Source of the DNA: Rossellomorea vietnamensis NBRC 101237 | GTDB taxonomy: Bacteria; Bacillota; Bacilli; Bacillales; Bacillaceae_B | Length of the DNA stretch: 64,000 nt | Reading direction: 5' to 3' | Assembly: GCF_001591825.1 (NCBI RefSeq) | Contig: NZ_BCVQ01000016.1 | Span: 1-64,000 of the forward strand | Program-made: the position numbers and the translations under genes | Part shown: positions 52,108-61,419 of the stretch, one piece after another | Position numbering within the stretch: position 1 is the first letter of the stretch | Layout of the letters: every line of letters begins with the position of its first letter | The notes under the pieces: generated by a model | What the model saw: the letters and a program-made list of their open reading frames with translations, nothing else | What the model was told of the DNA's origin: nothing | Databases searched by the model: none

Positions 52108-54507
52108 GTGAATAGGTGGGGGAAAGTATTATTCGTTGTGTGTTTAGGCATACTGATGTTCCTGTTCATAGAGGACACAACATTGGCAAAAGGACAAATA
52201 AAAATTTCAGTGGAAGAAGGAATCGATGGAAAAGTAAAGGAAGGCCGGGGATTTCCTCTTAAAGTCACCGTAGAAAATACAGGTTCAGATTTTAAAGGAG
52301 ACCTTTTGTTTGATTATGCGCCATCCTATCAGACAGGGGGAGCGAGGGCATTATCCATTGATGTTCCTGCCAACTCCGAACGTACATACACATTTTCCAT
52401 TCCAGGTTTCAATGATGAAATCAGACATAATTCAAATCTTCAAACCATCCATTTGTTCGAGGGGTCATGGGAAAATGGGAAAGAAGTGACATTCAAAGGG
52501 GATAAACGCTTAACACCTAATTTCATTTATACCAATAATACAACCATTGGATTATTAAGTGAGAATCCTGATCGATTGAAAGGGATCAAGGGCTCGACCA
52601 TGGGAGGTAACAGGGTAGAGGCGTTGACACTATCAAAGGATACATTTCCTGAGGAACAGGGCGGTCTTCAGATGTTTGATTATATCGTCTTAGACCAATT
52701 CAACGTAACGGGACTCAGTCAGGAACAACAGGGGGTTCTGAAGAGCTGGGTTGAAAATGGAGGGGTCCTATTTATCGGTGCTGCCCCTCATCTGGAAGAT
52801 ACACTTGGGTCAGTAGCCGACATGGCTCCTCTTTCACAACAGGAAGAAGCGACACTTTCCGATACGTCATCCTTTAATGTAAAGAAGAACATCAAGGCTT
52901 CATTCAGCTCATTATCCGTCTTTGAAGGTAAAGTGAAGCAAGAAGCGGAAGTAGTGGCCGAACAAGGGGGTATCCCAATAGTTGCAAAGAGCGCAAGAGG
53001 TCTTGGGGAAGTGTGGCAAACGACTTTTTCATTGGGTGATCCTGCTTTGAACGAATGGGAAGACTATGATGAGTGGTTTGCAAACATGCTTTCTAAAACA
53101 GAACCCTATTTCTTATTGGGCCAGAACAATGGTGACCAAAGTTTTCTTGAGAGAATTTATTATGAGGTGGCAGATAGTAACGAACTCTTCCCCTCGACAA
53201 ATTTTAAAGTAAGCACATTAGTCATCATCCTGTTAATATACTTGGTCATCATTGTGCCGATACTTTATTTCTTATTAAGAAAAATGGATAAACGTGAACA
53301 GGCATGGTGGATCATCCCTGCCATATCGATCCTTGTCTCGTCGGGAATATTTATAACAGGAGCCAAAGACAGAATCTCAAAGCCTCATTTGAATCAGATG
53401 AACATCTTGAAGGTGGAGGATGATAGGAGTGCCCATGGGATTTCTGCCTTCACCGCCCTTTCCAACACAGGGGGGGACTATGACTTTGTTTCAGACAGAA
53501 ATCATCTGGAGCTTACACCGGCAAGGATGAGAAATAATCCGGGTGGAGGCAATCAGTATAAATTCGCCGTTGAAGAACTGAACAAAGATCAAAGAACGAT
53601 CACGTTCAGGGATGTCGAGTACTGGTCGACGAGAACCGTTTTGGGCACCGGCGAAAAAGAGGACCTGGGGAAATTCATCCCTGAATTAAATATGAAGGAT
53701 AAGACGATTTCGGGTACGATTCAAAATGATTTCCCTTACGATTTCACCGATGTATATATTTGGTCCGGATCCCGGATTTACCGGGTGGGTGAAGTGAAGG
53801 CAGGGAAAACACTTAGTGTCGATAAGAAGCTTTCCACCGACTATCTATCATCGCCGATTGGTAATCCCAATATGTCGGCACCGTTCCCGAATCAACAAAG
53901 CATGAAGCAGCAAAAGAAGGAACGCTTGGAAAACTTCGCATCACAAATGATTTCTTCCGATAATGAAACAAATTCTCCCGTCATTTTTGGATATACGGAA
54001 GCTGAGGTTTTCGATATGAGCATTAAGAATAAAGTATCAAAATCGGAAAATTTCTCGTTGCTTTATCAGCATTTTCCTTCTCTAGGCACTTATAAGGGAG
54101 CCTTTACCCTTCGGAGTGAGCAGCTTGACCCTGATGTCAAACCTGTAGATGGGCAAATCATCGAGCATTATTCCCATAGTGGTGCAGATGAAATGGGGCT
54201 TGAAGATGGAACGTATGAAATGACCATTCAACTTCCTAAACAAATCGATTTATCAAAGGTCGCTCTTCATTCTTTAAATATGACTCTTCATTCGGGAGGG
54301 GTCCTAAAGTTCTCACTTGTAGAGCCCTATACCGGTGAAAAGTTCCCTCTTGAAGAGACATCTGCAGGAGCTTTAGAAGTGAATGAGAATGTGAACAACT
54401 ATCTGAATGGCAATGGAGAAATCGTTTTTGAGTTTGAAAAGCGTTCTCAAGGGGATCCTTTCGTTCGTCTTCCTGCCATTGTATTGAAAGGGGAGGTACA
54501 ACCATGA
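52108..54507 (+). CDS. Large membrane-anchored extracytoplasmic protein (MoxR-ABC operon)
   Basis: A 799-residue protein. A signal peptide or anchor lies at about residues 5-25; about 30-130 look like a beta-sandwich (VKEGRGFPLKVTVENTGSDF); about 155-330 resemble a Rossmann/glutamine-amidotransferase-like fold without an obvious catalytic Cys (FDYIVLDQFNV, WVENGGVLFIGAA); two membrane helices follow at about 369-392 and 400-420; the last 380 residues are again beta-rich and probably outside. I chose GTG 52108, 7 bases after GGGG; the ATG at 52102 is only one base from it. It overlaps the ABC ATPase gene by ATGA. Confidence 0.8.
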   Translation: MNRWGKVLFVVCLGILMFLFIEDTTLAKGQIKISVEEGIDGKVKEGRGFPLKVTVENTGSDFKGDLLFDYAPSYQTGGARALSIDVPANSERTYTFSIPGFNDEIRHNSNLQTIHLFEGSWENGKEVTFKGDKRLTPNFIYTNNTTIGLLSENPDRLKGIKGSTMGGNRVEALTLSKDTFPEEQGGLQMFDYIVLDQFNVTGLSQEQQGVLKSWVENGGVLFIGAAPHLEDTLGSVADMAPLSQQEEATLSDTSSFNVKKNIKASFSSLSVFEGKVKQEAEVVAEQGGIPIVAKSARGLGEVWQTTFSLGDPALNEWEDYDEWFANMLSKTEPYFLLGQNNGDQSFLERIYYEVADSNELFPSTNFKVSTLVIILLIYLVIIVPILYFLLRKMDKREQAWWIIPAISILVSSGIFITGAKDRISKPHLNQMNILKVEDDRSAHGISAFTALSNTGGDYDFVSDRNHLELTPARMRNNPGGGNQYKFAVEELNKDQRTITFRDVEYWSTRTVLGTGEKEDLGKFIPELNMKDKTISGTIQNDFPYDFTDVYIWSGSRIYRVGEVKAGKTLSVDKKLSTDYLSSPIGNPNMSAPFPNQQSMKQQKKERLENFASQMISSDNETNSPVIFGYTEAEVFDMSIKNKVSKSENFSLLYQHFPSLGTYKGAFTLRSEQLDPDVKPVDGQIIEHYSHSGADEMGLEDGTYEMTIQLPKQIDLSKVALHSLNMTLHSGGVLKFSLVEPYTGEKFPLEETSAGALEVNENVNNYLNGNGEIVFEFEKRSQGDPFVRLPAIVLKGEVQP

Positions 54508-55439
54508 TCGAAATCCACAACTTATCCAAACGATATGGGTCATTTCTGGCCCTGGACGACCTGAATCTATCCATTGATAAAGGGACCGTATTTGGGTTTG
54601 TCGGTCAGAACGGGGCAGGCAAGTCCACGACATTTTCCATACTGGCCACCCTTTTGGCTCCTACGAGCGGAACGGCCACTGTGAATGGATTCAATATTAG
54701 TAAAGAGCCTAAATTGGTCCGGAGACAAATTGGTTATATGCCCGACTTCTTCGGTGTGTATGATCAATTGAAAGCGGAAGAGTATCTTGATTTCTATGGT
54801 GCAAGCTATAAGATCCCGGCTGACCAGAGAAAAAAGCTCATCCCTCAGCTGTTGGAATTGGTGAATCTTACCCATAAGAAAGATTCCTATGTGGACCTGC
54901 TGTCAAGGGGAATGAAGCAGCGTCTGTGTTTAGCCAGGTGCCTCATTCATGATCCGGAGGTTCTCATACTCGATGAACCGGCATCGGGACTGGATCCGAG
55001 GGCAAGAATCGAGATGAGGGAAATATTGAAGGAATTGAAGAAAATGGGTAAAACGATCTTGATCTCGTCCCATATCCTTCCTGAGCTCGCAGAAATGTGT
55101 GATGAAATCGGGGTCATCGATAATGGAAGGCTTGTGGCCCACGGTTCTGTTGCGGATATCCAATTTCAACTTCAGGCAGATAAGTTGATCGTGGTGAAGG
55201 TGAGGGGATTAGTAGAAAGTGCCGTGGCATTTTTTGAAGATGATCCTTTTGTGTCGAAGATCGAAGTGAATGAAGAGGACAGAACTCTTCAATTTCTCTA
55301 TAAAGGGGATGAGACCGGACAAACAGAATTACTCAAAAAAGCCATTCTGAATGACATTCCCATCTTGAGTTTCAAAGAAACAGAGACGAACCTCGAGGAT
55401 GTCTTTATGGAAATCACGAAAGGAGTGACCCTTTCATGA
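54504..55439 (+). CDS. ABC-2 type ATPase (MoxR-ABC operon)
   Basis: A 311-residue ABC ATPase of the CcmA/DRA exporter group. Walker A is VGQNGAGKSTTFSIL, Q-loop IGYMPDFFGVYD, signature LSRGMKQRLCLARC, Walker B VLILDEPASGLDPRAR, H-loop ILISSHILPEL. The C-terminal 90 residues (KLIVVKVRGLVESAV onward) are the usual regulatory domain of this group. It pairs with the next gene (4-base overlap) to make an exporter of unknown cargo. GldA of the gliding-motility ABC system has a similar build. Confidence 0.92.
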   Translation: MIEIHNLSKRYGSFLALDDLNLSIDKGTVFGFVGQNGAGKSTTFSILATLLAPTSGTATVNGFNISKEPKLVRRQIGYMPDFFGVYDQLKAEEYLDFYGASYKIPADQRKKLIPQLLELVNLTHKKDSYVDLLSRGMKQRLCLARCLIHDPEVLILDEPASGLDPRARIEMREILKELKKMGKTILISSHILPELAEMCDEIGVIDNGRLVAHGSVADIQFQLQADKLIVVKVRGLVESAVAFFEDDPFVSKIEVNEEDRTLQFLYKGDETGQTELLKKAILNDIPILSFKETETNLEDVFMEITKGVTLS

Positions 55440-56287
55440 AACAATTACTCATCAATCCCATGTTGAATAAAGAATTCAAGCTTCGCTTCCGTTCATTTAA
55501 AGCGTTCATCGGAATGTTATGCTACCTGATTGCCGTAGGGATCGTGGTGATCGGCTTCATTTATATGCAAACCAGATTTTCCAATACGGGCTATTTTCGC
55601 CCGGAAGAGAGCAGGGTGATGTTTATGATTCTCTCATTCTTGCAACTTGCTCTCGTATTATTCATCACCCCGGGTTTAACGGGAGGCGTGATCAGCGGTG
55701 AAAGAGAGAAACAGACGTTAAGCATGCTGCTGACGACAGAACAAAGCTCCATGAGCATCATCCTGAGCAAGCTCGTTTCATCCGTTTCTTACTTGTTATT
55801 ACTTGTGATATCAAGCTTGCCCTTATACAGCTTTGTTTTCTTATTCGGAGGCGTATCTCCTTCCGATTTACTCACTGTGTTTGGATACAGTTTGTTTCTC
55901 GTCTTTACATTTGGTTCGATCGGCGTGTTTTATTCAACGGTCATAAGGAAAACGATTGTGTCCATGGTAACGACCTATGCGACGGTTCTATTTCTGGTCG
56001 GGGGGACGTTGTTTCTCTTCATGCTTTCCATGGCTATCGGTAACGGTCCTTATCAGAATCAGACCACTCCGGTTCCGTATCTCATCGCCATGTTCAATCC
56101 TGCCATTGTCATCATGGGGCATTTTGAACCGATGGCGATTGATGAAATTTATTCACGCAGCGGGATCACGTTTCCGCTCTGGATCTCATTCATGATCATC
56201 TATTCAATACTTGCCGTGATTTCCCTGTCATTAAGTATTATGAAGCTGAGACCGAGCATGAAGGTGAAGAGTACAAATAAAGGGTGA
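55436..56287 (+). CDS. ABC-2 type permease (MoxR-ABC operon)
   Basis: A 283-residue permease with six membrane helices. The conserved coupling segment GGVISGEREKQTLSMLLTT follows helix two, as in ABC-2 permeases. A Pro/Gly loop (GNGPYQNQTTPVPY) lies between late helices. It overlaps the ATPase gene by ATGA and is followed after 4 bases by the coiled-coil gene. Fold and size resemble GldF-type permeases; the cargo is not known. Confidence 0.9.
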   Translation: MKQLLINPMLNKEFKLRFRSFKAFIGMLCYLIAVGIVVIGFIYMQTRFSNTGYFRPEESRVMFMILSFLQLALVLFITPGLTGGVISGEREKQTLSMLLTTEQSSMSIILSKLVSSVSYLLLLVISSLPLYSFVFLFGGVSPSDLLTVFGYSLFLVFTFGSIGVFYSTVIRKTIVSMVTTYATVLFLVGGTLFLFMLSMAIGNGPYQNQTTPVPYLIAMFNPAIVIMGHFEPMAIDEIYSRSGITFPLWISFMIIYSILAVISLSLSIMKLRPSMKVKSTNKG

Positions 56288-56291
56288 GAAT

Positions 56292-57782
56292 ATGGACGCG
56301 AATTTTCTTAAATTACTGAACCAATTAAGAAAAAAGATCTTGATCAGGCAAATTTGGTATGTCTTCCAGCTCCTGCTTGTTTTCGCAGGGGCATTTGTCC
56401 TGTGCTTGATCACTTTGGCGTCAGTCATCATCATCCCCTATTGGGATAAAATGCTTTGGATCGGGATCCTTTTCATTGTCGTATCCGGAGTGGTGATATC
56501 TTTTCCCAGAAGGGTAACCTTGAAGGAAAGTGCCCTGTTTTATGATCGATTCGTTGAGGATGATCGGGTCACAGCGGCTTATAGCAGTCTTCGCAATGGT
56601 CATGTATTATCCCCGCTGATCATCCGGGACGCACTGGTCAAAATGAGAGAAACCCCTCCAGATATGAACATGTACCGCAGAAGAATCATCCAGCCAAGGT
56701 TGATGATTTCTACCATCCTCCTTGTTTTCTTATCCCTGCTGATTTTCACTCAACGGGATGCCACTTTTCAAGAAGCGAAACGATTAGAGAAGGAAAAGGA
56801 GATCATTGCCCAATCAAACAGCAGAATAACCAAACAGGCAAATAAGAAAGAGAATGCCTCTATCAAAGAAAGGCTGTTAAAAGAAAACGAACAGCTTAAA
56901 GAAAAGAAGGCAGCGACAGAACGTTATGAAGAAATAAACAAAAAAGTCAAAGAACTGTCCCTTCAAAAGAAAACGATGGAAAAACAGAAGGCTAAACTGC
57001 AGGAAGTGAAGAAAGAGTTGAATGGATTGGATTTCCCCGATATAAAAGAAGCCATACAAGAGACTGACAGTGATAAACTTCAGCAAAAGGTTAATCAACT
57101 ATCAGAGGAACAGAAAAGGCAGTTGCTTGAGGTGATGGAAAAGCAGGGGATTGCCTCCTTAGAAGAATTGGCGAATGTATTGAAGGAATCGGAGGGGTCC
57201 AACCAACTAAATGAAATAGCCAACCTTCAGGAAGAGATGCAGAGGGAAGCCGACCTTTTAGGTAAAGCAATCGGGAAGAGCAGGACAACTGATCAAGGAC
57301 AGGCAACTCAAAAAACGCCTTCCAAACAGAAGGGAGAGGCGGCTTCATCCACACAATCCAACAGCCGTTCTGAAGCAAATAAACAGAATGCTTCTTCTAC
57401 TAAAGGGAGCGGGGCTACAAGCTCTTCCGGACAAAATGGCCAAGGAGCAGGAACGGGTTCAGGCACCGGGAAAGGCAGCAGCGGCAAAGGAAACGGGACC
57501 GGGGCAGGCTTTGGACAAGGGGATAGGGAATGGCTCTCCGTTCCTGAAAAAACAGGCGGGGAAAGTCGTATAGAACTTGATGCGGGAAAGTTGGGTGATG
57601 GGAAGAAGGGAGATCAGTTCCAGGCAAATGGGCCGGTTCAAAAAGGGTCTCTGAGGCCATATGAAGAAGTGTATCAACAGTACTATTCCTCGTATCGGAG
57701 CGGAACAGATCGAGCCACCATCCCTAAAGATCTAGAGCATATCATCGAATCGTATTTTAGTGAGATTGATCCAGGAGAGTGA
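56292..57782 (+). CDS. Membrane-anchored coiled-coil protein (MoxR-ABC operon)
   Basis: A 496-residue protein. Two membrane helices lie at about 22-48 and 53-70 and a third at about 136-153. A long coiled coil rich in Lys, Glu and Gln follows at about 158-260, then a second helical part to about 315, a Ser/Gly/Gln low-complexity linker at about 320-420, and a compact C-terminal segment (YEEVYQQYYSSYRSG, then IPKDLEHIIESYFSEIDPGE). That tail recalls those of DUF4175-like proteins encoded beside MoxR and VWA genes elsewhere. It may be the scaffold or adaptor of the system; no enzyme motif is seen. Confidence 0.8.
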   Translation: MDANFLKLLNQLRKKILIRQIWYVFQLLLVFAGAFVLCLITLASVIIIPYWDKMLWIGILFIVVSGVVISFPRRVTLKESALFYDRFVEDDRVTAAYSSLRNGHVLSPLIIRDALVKMRETPPDMNMYRRRIIQPRLMISTILLVFLSLLIFTQRDATFQEAKRLEKEKEIIAQSNSRITKQANKKENASIKERLLKENEQLKEKKAATERYEEINKKVKELSLQKKTMEKQKAKLQEVKKELNGLDFPDIKEAIQETDSDKLQQKVNQLSEEQKRQLLEVMEKQGIASLEELANVLKESEGSNQLNEIANLQEEMQREADLLGKAIGKSRTTDQGQATQKTPSKQKGEAASSTQSNSRSEANKQNASSTKGSGATSSSGQNGQGAGTGSGTGKGSSGKGNGTGAGFGQGDREWLSVPEKTGGESRIELDAGKLGDGKKGDQFQANGPVQKGSLRPYEEVYQQYYSSYRSGTDRATIPKDLEHIIESYFSEIDPGE

Positions 57783-57787
57783 AAAGG

Positions 57788-58789
57788 ATGAACATAGAAG
57801 AAAAGGAGCAACAGTTCAAGGAAGCATCAAAGAAGATAGAGGAAGTAAAAGCAGAGGTTCAGAGATTCATTGTAGGACAAGGGGATATTGTAGAAGCGGT
57901 GCTTTGGACCATCCTGGCGGGAGGACATACTCTCCTTGAAGGACTGCCGGGGGTAGGGAAAACCATGCTCGTAAGGTCTCTTTCCGATGTGATGGATCTC
58001 AGTTTCTCCCGCATACAATTCACCCCCGACCTGATGCCTACGGATATAACAGGCACCATGGTCATGAAACAAGCCCGTGATGATGACCATCCTTTTACCT
58101 TTCATGAAGGTCCATTGTTCCATCACCTGGTATTGGCCGATGAGATTAATCGTTCAACGCCCAAAACCCAAAGTGCCTTACTCGAGGCCATGGCCGAGCA
58201 TACGGTGACCGTGGTCGGGGAAACGATGACGTTAGAGAAGCCCTTTTTTGTCCTGGCAACTCAGAATCCCATCGACCTTGAAGGGACGTACCCTCTACCC
58301 GAAGCACAGGTCGACCGTTTTATGAGTAAAGTACTCGTTTCCTATCCTTCCAAACAAGAATTGAAACAAATCATCAAGAGAACAACGGGAACCGAGAAAG
58401 TCTTTCTTGAGAAAAAGCTAAGCCAACGGGAGCTCCTGACGATTCAGGCCCTTGTGAAAGAAATTGTCGTAACAGATGAAATGATTGATTTCGCCATCGA
58501 CCTCATTGACGCCACGCATCCGGCCTGCGAGAAAACAACCGGAGGAATCAAACAATATGTCGAGTATGGGAGTGGACCCAGAGGGCTGCAGAACGTCATA
58601 TTAATGGCAAAGGCCCGAGCGTTGACACATGGCAGATACCATGTGTCAACAGGGGACATCAAACAGGTGGCCCCTCTCGTTCTGAGACACCGGATCATCC
58701 TCAATTTCGAAGGTGAAGCCACGAATGTGCATACCGATGACCTTATACGGGAATTAATTGATTTTGTTCAAAAGGGTGATCATCTATGA
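57788..58789 (+). CDS. MoxR-family AAA+ ATPase (MoxR-ABC operon)
   Basis: A 333-residue AAA+ ATPase. Walker A is GLPGVGKTMLVRSL, Walker B VLADEINRSTPKTQSALLEAM, sensor 1 ATQNPIDLEGTYPLPEAQVDRF, and the C-terminal lid includes GSGPRGLQNVI. A short N-terminal coiled segment (EKEQQFKEASKKIEEVKAEV, residues 4-23) precedes the core. I start at ATG 57788, with GGAG 10 bases upstream; a GTG at 57779 is only one base from it. It overlaps DUF58 by ATGA. It differs clearly from the cluster 1 MoxR at 24738. Confidence 0.93.
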   Translation: MNIEEKEQQFKEASKKIEEVKAEVQRFIVGQGDIVEAVLWTILAGGHTLLEGLPGVGKTMLVRSLSDVMDLSFSRIQFTPDLMPTDITGTMVMKQARDDDHPFTFHEGPLFHHLVLADEINRSTPKTQSALLEAMAEHTVTVVGETMTLEKPFFVLATQNPIDLEGTYPLPEAQVDRFMSKVLVSYPSKQELKQIIKRTTGTEKVFLEKKLSQRELLTIQALVKEIVVTDEMIDFAIDLIDATHPACEKTTGGIKQYVEYGSGPRGLQNVILMAKARALTHGRYHVSTGDIKQVAPLVLRHRIILNFEGEATNVHTDDLIRELIDFVQKGDHL

Positions 58790-59649
58790 ACTTTCACAGC
58801 CAGTTTTTAGCTCAGCTCAAAAGGCACAGGATCAACGGTGCCAGCTTGAAGATGGGTCACCATAAAGGCTCCCGCCTGGCAACCTACCAGGGCAGTTCCC
58901 TTGAATTTTCCGATTATCAACTCTACAAACTTGGTGACGATGTCAGGCAAATCGATTGGAATGTGTATGCAAGGACTGAAAAAGTCTATATTAAGAGGTA
59001 TTTGGATGAGAGGGAATGTAAGATTCACATTTATCTTGATTGCACCAACTCCATGGTATCAGAAGATAGAAAATGGAAGAGAGCAAAAGAATTGGCAGGA
59101 GCACTTTCCTTCCTCGCCCTGTCAAATGACGACCGACTCACCCTGCATTGTGTAGGGGCCCGAAAGACTTTCATGAAGAAAGGGCCCCGGGACGCAAAAA
59201 GCATTCTCTTTGATATTGGACAGCTTTCACCTGAAAGTCCCGGAGTCACCTCGTTTTATGGGGAAATGATAAAAGGCGTCAGAAACAATCGCTCGATTTC
59301 CTTTATCATCTCGGACGGTATGGAACCTATTTCTAGGATTGAGGATGCCCTTAGAAGACTGTCTATAAAAAAGGAAATGACCTATTTCATTCAACTGTTG
59401 CACGAGGACGAGCTTTCGCCATCTTATGAGGGTGATGTGAAATTGATTGATAGTGAAAAGCATCAGGAAGTGAATGTAACATTGAACCGCAATGTAGTGG
59501 ATCAATATCAGAAGCGTTTAGTGGAACACAACACAATGATTGAGTCATTGTGCAAGAAGTGGGGATTCGGCTATAACCGGACAAACTGTCTGACCCCATT
59601 GAACACAGTATTCTTTAAGGATTTCAAAGAAAATGGATGGATTCGCTGA
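58786..59649 (+). CDS. DUF58 protein, soluble type (MoxR-ABC operon)
   Basis: A 287-residue DUF58 protein without membrane segments. The DUF58 core is KLGDDVRQIDWNVYARTEKV, followed by a VWA-like domain beginning IHIYLDCTNSMVSED, where Asp-x-Thr-x-Ser stands at the MIDAS position. This is the short, soluble form found in Bat-type operons next to MoxR, unlike the membrane-bound DUF58 of cluster 1. It overlaps MoxR by 4 bases. Confidence 0.92.
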   Translation: MNFHSQFLAQLKRHRINGASLKMGHHKGSRLATYQGSSLEFSDYQLYKLGDDVRQIDWNVYARTEKVYIKRYLDERECKIHIYLDCTNSMVSEDRKWKRAKELAGALSFLALSNDDRLTLHCVGARKTFMKKGPRDAKSILFDIGQLSPESPGVTSFYGEMIKGVRNNRSISFIISDGMEPISRIEDALRRLSIKKEMTYFIQLLHEDELSPSYEGDVKLIDSEKHQEVNVTLNRNVVDQYQKRLVEHNTMIESLCKKWGFGYNRTNCLTPLNTVFFKDFKENGWIR

Positions 59650-59658
59650 GGTGATGGT

Positions 59659-61419
59659 ATGGGAATAGGAAATCCGGTCTTTTTTTTCTTTTCAATTTTC
59701 ATAGCAGCCGTCATTTTAATGTACTTTTTCCGGAAGCAGTACCGGGCTCTTATTGTGCCTTCCAATCTATTATGGGAGGAGGTCATGAAAGAATGGCAGG
59801 CATCACCATGGTTTCATCGATTACAGAGAAATCTCCTTTTACTCCTGCAGGTGCTCATACTGTCCTTGTTGATGTTCGCCCTTGTCAAACCATATACTAC
59901 CGAGGATTTGAAGAAAAAAGATCATGTCATCATTATATTGGATACCTCTGCCACCATGAATGCCTCACAGGACGGGGTATCCCACTTTGAACTGGCTAAA
60001 AGGGACATTCACTCACTGATAAAAGAAAGTGAGGGTGACATCACTATCTTGGCCGTGGGGAATTCCATTTCCACCGTTGTTTCAGAAGAATCAAACGATC
60101 AAGTGGTATTCAACCGATTGGAGAATATTTCGGTAACAAATGATCATGAAGATATGAAGAAAGCTCTTCGATTGGGTGAGGCACTTGGGAAAGGCTCGTC
60201 ATCGGTCATTCATGTCTATTCTGACTCGTTGTTAAAAACCGATTATAAGGAAGAAACAATACATACACCGATCAAGGTTCATAACTTCATACCCCACCCG
60301 AAGAATGTTTCTCTTACAAGCTTCGGAGTGGAAAAATTGGGGACGGCCTATAAGGGAGTCGCCGTCGTTGAAAATCAAAGCGACGAATTACTATCAGGGA
60401 CGATCACCATATATGATGATAAAAAAGAAGTCATATCTAATCGACTCAAGATCGGTGCAGGGAAGGAAGCCGTCATTCCCCTGGATGAATTACCTTCAAG
60501 CCCGGTATTAAAGGCCAAAATCGACTTTCAGGATGATTATAGGGGAGATGACATCCTTACCAGTGTTCAGACAACATCAAAACCTGCCGTCCTTGTGCTG
60601 GGGGAGATCAACCCTTTCCTGCTAAAGGGTTTTCAATCACTTGGCGTAAATGTGAAGACAATTGAAGAAAACCAGATGAAAACAGGTGATGAAATCATTG
60701 TGACAACGAAGAAGAAATGGAAAGAGCTATCGGCCGCCAACCCCGCCCTGATCATCCCTGGACCATCGGACACGTCCACTGCTCTTACAACTGATGTGGA
60801 AGTGAATGGTGATGACCCGCTTTTAAAGCATGTTGACTTTGAAAAAGTATTTGTTGAAAAAGCAGGTTCCATCGGGTTAAAAGAATTGGATACCGCCGCT
60901 CAGAGTGGTTCCGTACCGCTTATTCAGAAAGGTGAAATGAACGGGGCGAAAATGGTGGTCCTGAACCTTCATCTAACTGACACAGACTTTCCCCTGCACC
61001 CGGGATTTCCGATCTTTCTTCACAATGCCTATCAATATCTATCAGAAGATGGAGGATTCATCGGGTATTTTCAGCCGGGAGAAGAAAGGACTGTTCCACT
61101 TGCCACAGGGGATTGGGATATCTACTCGGGCGATGATGAATTTATTAAGAAATCGGACCAGGGGGACTGGTTTAAAGCTCCTCTGACCCCAGGGGTTTAT
61201 CAAGCAGTACAAGGAGACGTGACGAAGTATTTTAGCGTCGTACTTGACGACAGAGAAAAGAAGCCGGGAGGCGAGGCATTTTCATTGGAACCAACAGAAG
61301 ATAAGGGAGAAGAAGAGAGAAAAACCATTCCCCATAACCTTTCTTCCTGGTTTCTGGTGTTGGCGATCCTGATCTTATTTATAGAGTGGGAGGTGTACAG
61401 GCGTGGGAATCGAGTTTGA
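59659..61419 (+). CDS. BatA-like membrane protein with VWA domain (MoxR-ABC operon)
   Basis: A 586-residue protein. The N-terminus has the BatA-type pattern of two membrane helices (about 6-24 and 58-77), then a VWA domain with MIDAS-like Asp95-Thr-Ser97-Ala-Thr99 (IIILDTSATMNAS). The middle part (about 215-490) is beta-rich with a Rossmann-like stretch (KPAVLVLGEINPFLLKGFQ). A last helix lies near 563-580 (WFLVLAILILFIEW). ATG 59659 has GAGGTG 5 bases upstream. It overlaps the next gene by 17 bases. Confidence 0.88.
   Translation: MGIGNPVFFFFSIFIAAVILMYFFRKQYRALIVPSNLLWEEVMKEWQASPWFHRLQRNLLLLLQVLILSLLMFALVKPYTTEDLKKKDHVIIILDTSATMNASQDGVSHFELAKRDIHSLIKESEGDITILAVGNSISTVVSEESNDQVVFNRLENISVTNDHEDMKKALRLGEALGKGSSSVIHVYSDSLLKTDYKEETIHTPIKVHNFIPHPKNVSLTSFGVEKLGTAYKGVAVVENQSDELLSGTITIYDDKKEVISNRLKIGAGKEAVIPLDELPSSPVLKAKIDFQDDYRGDDILTSVQTTSKPAVLVLGEINPFLLKGFQSLGVNVKTIEENQMKTGDEIIVTTKKKWKELSAANPALIIPGPSDTSTALTTDVEVNGDDPLLKHVDFEKVFVEKAGSIGLKELDTAAQSGSVPLIQKGEMNGAKMVVLNLHLTDTDFPLHPGFPIFLHNAYQYLSEDGGFIGYFQPGEERTVPLATGDWDIYSGDDEFIKKSDQGDWFKAPLTPGVYQAVQGDVTKYFSVVLDDREKKPGGEAFSLEPTEDKGEEERKTIPHNLSSWFLVLAILILFIEWEVYRRGNRV

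Noticed and set aside
57415-57677. Minus-strand open frames across the Gly/Ser-rich linker of the coiled-coil protein.
   Set aside because: Low-complexity sequence opens other frames by chance; there are no ribosome sites.
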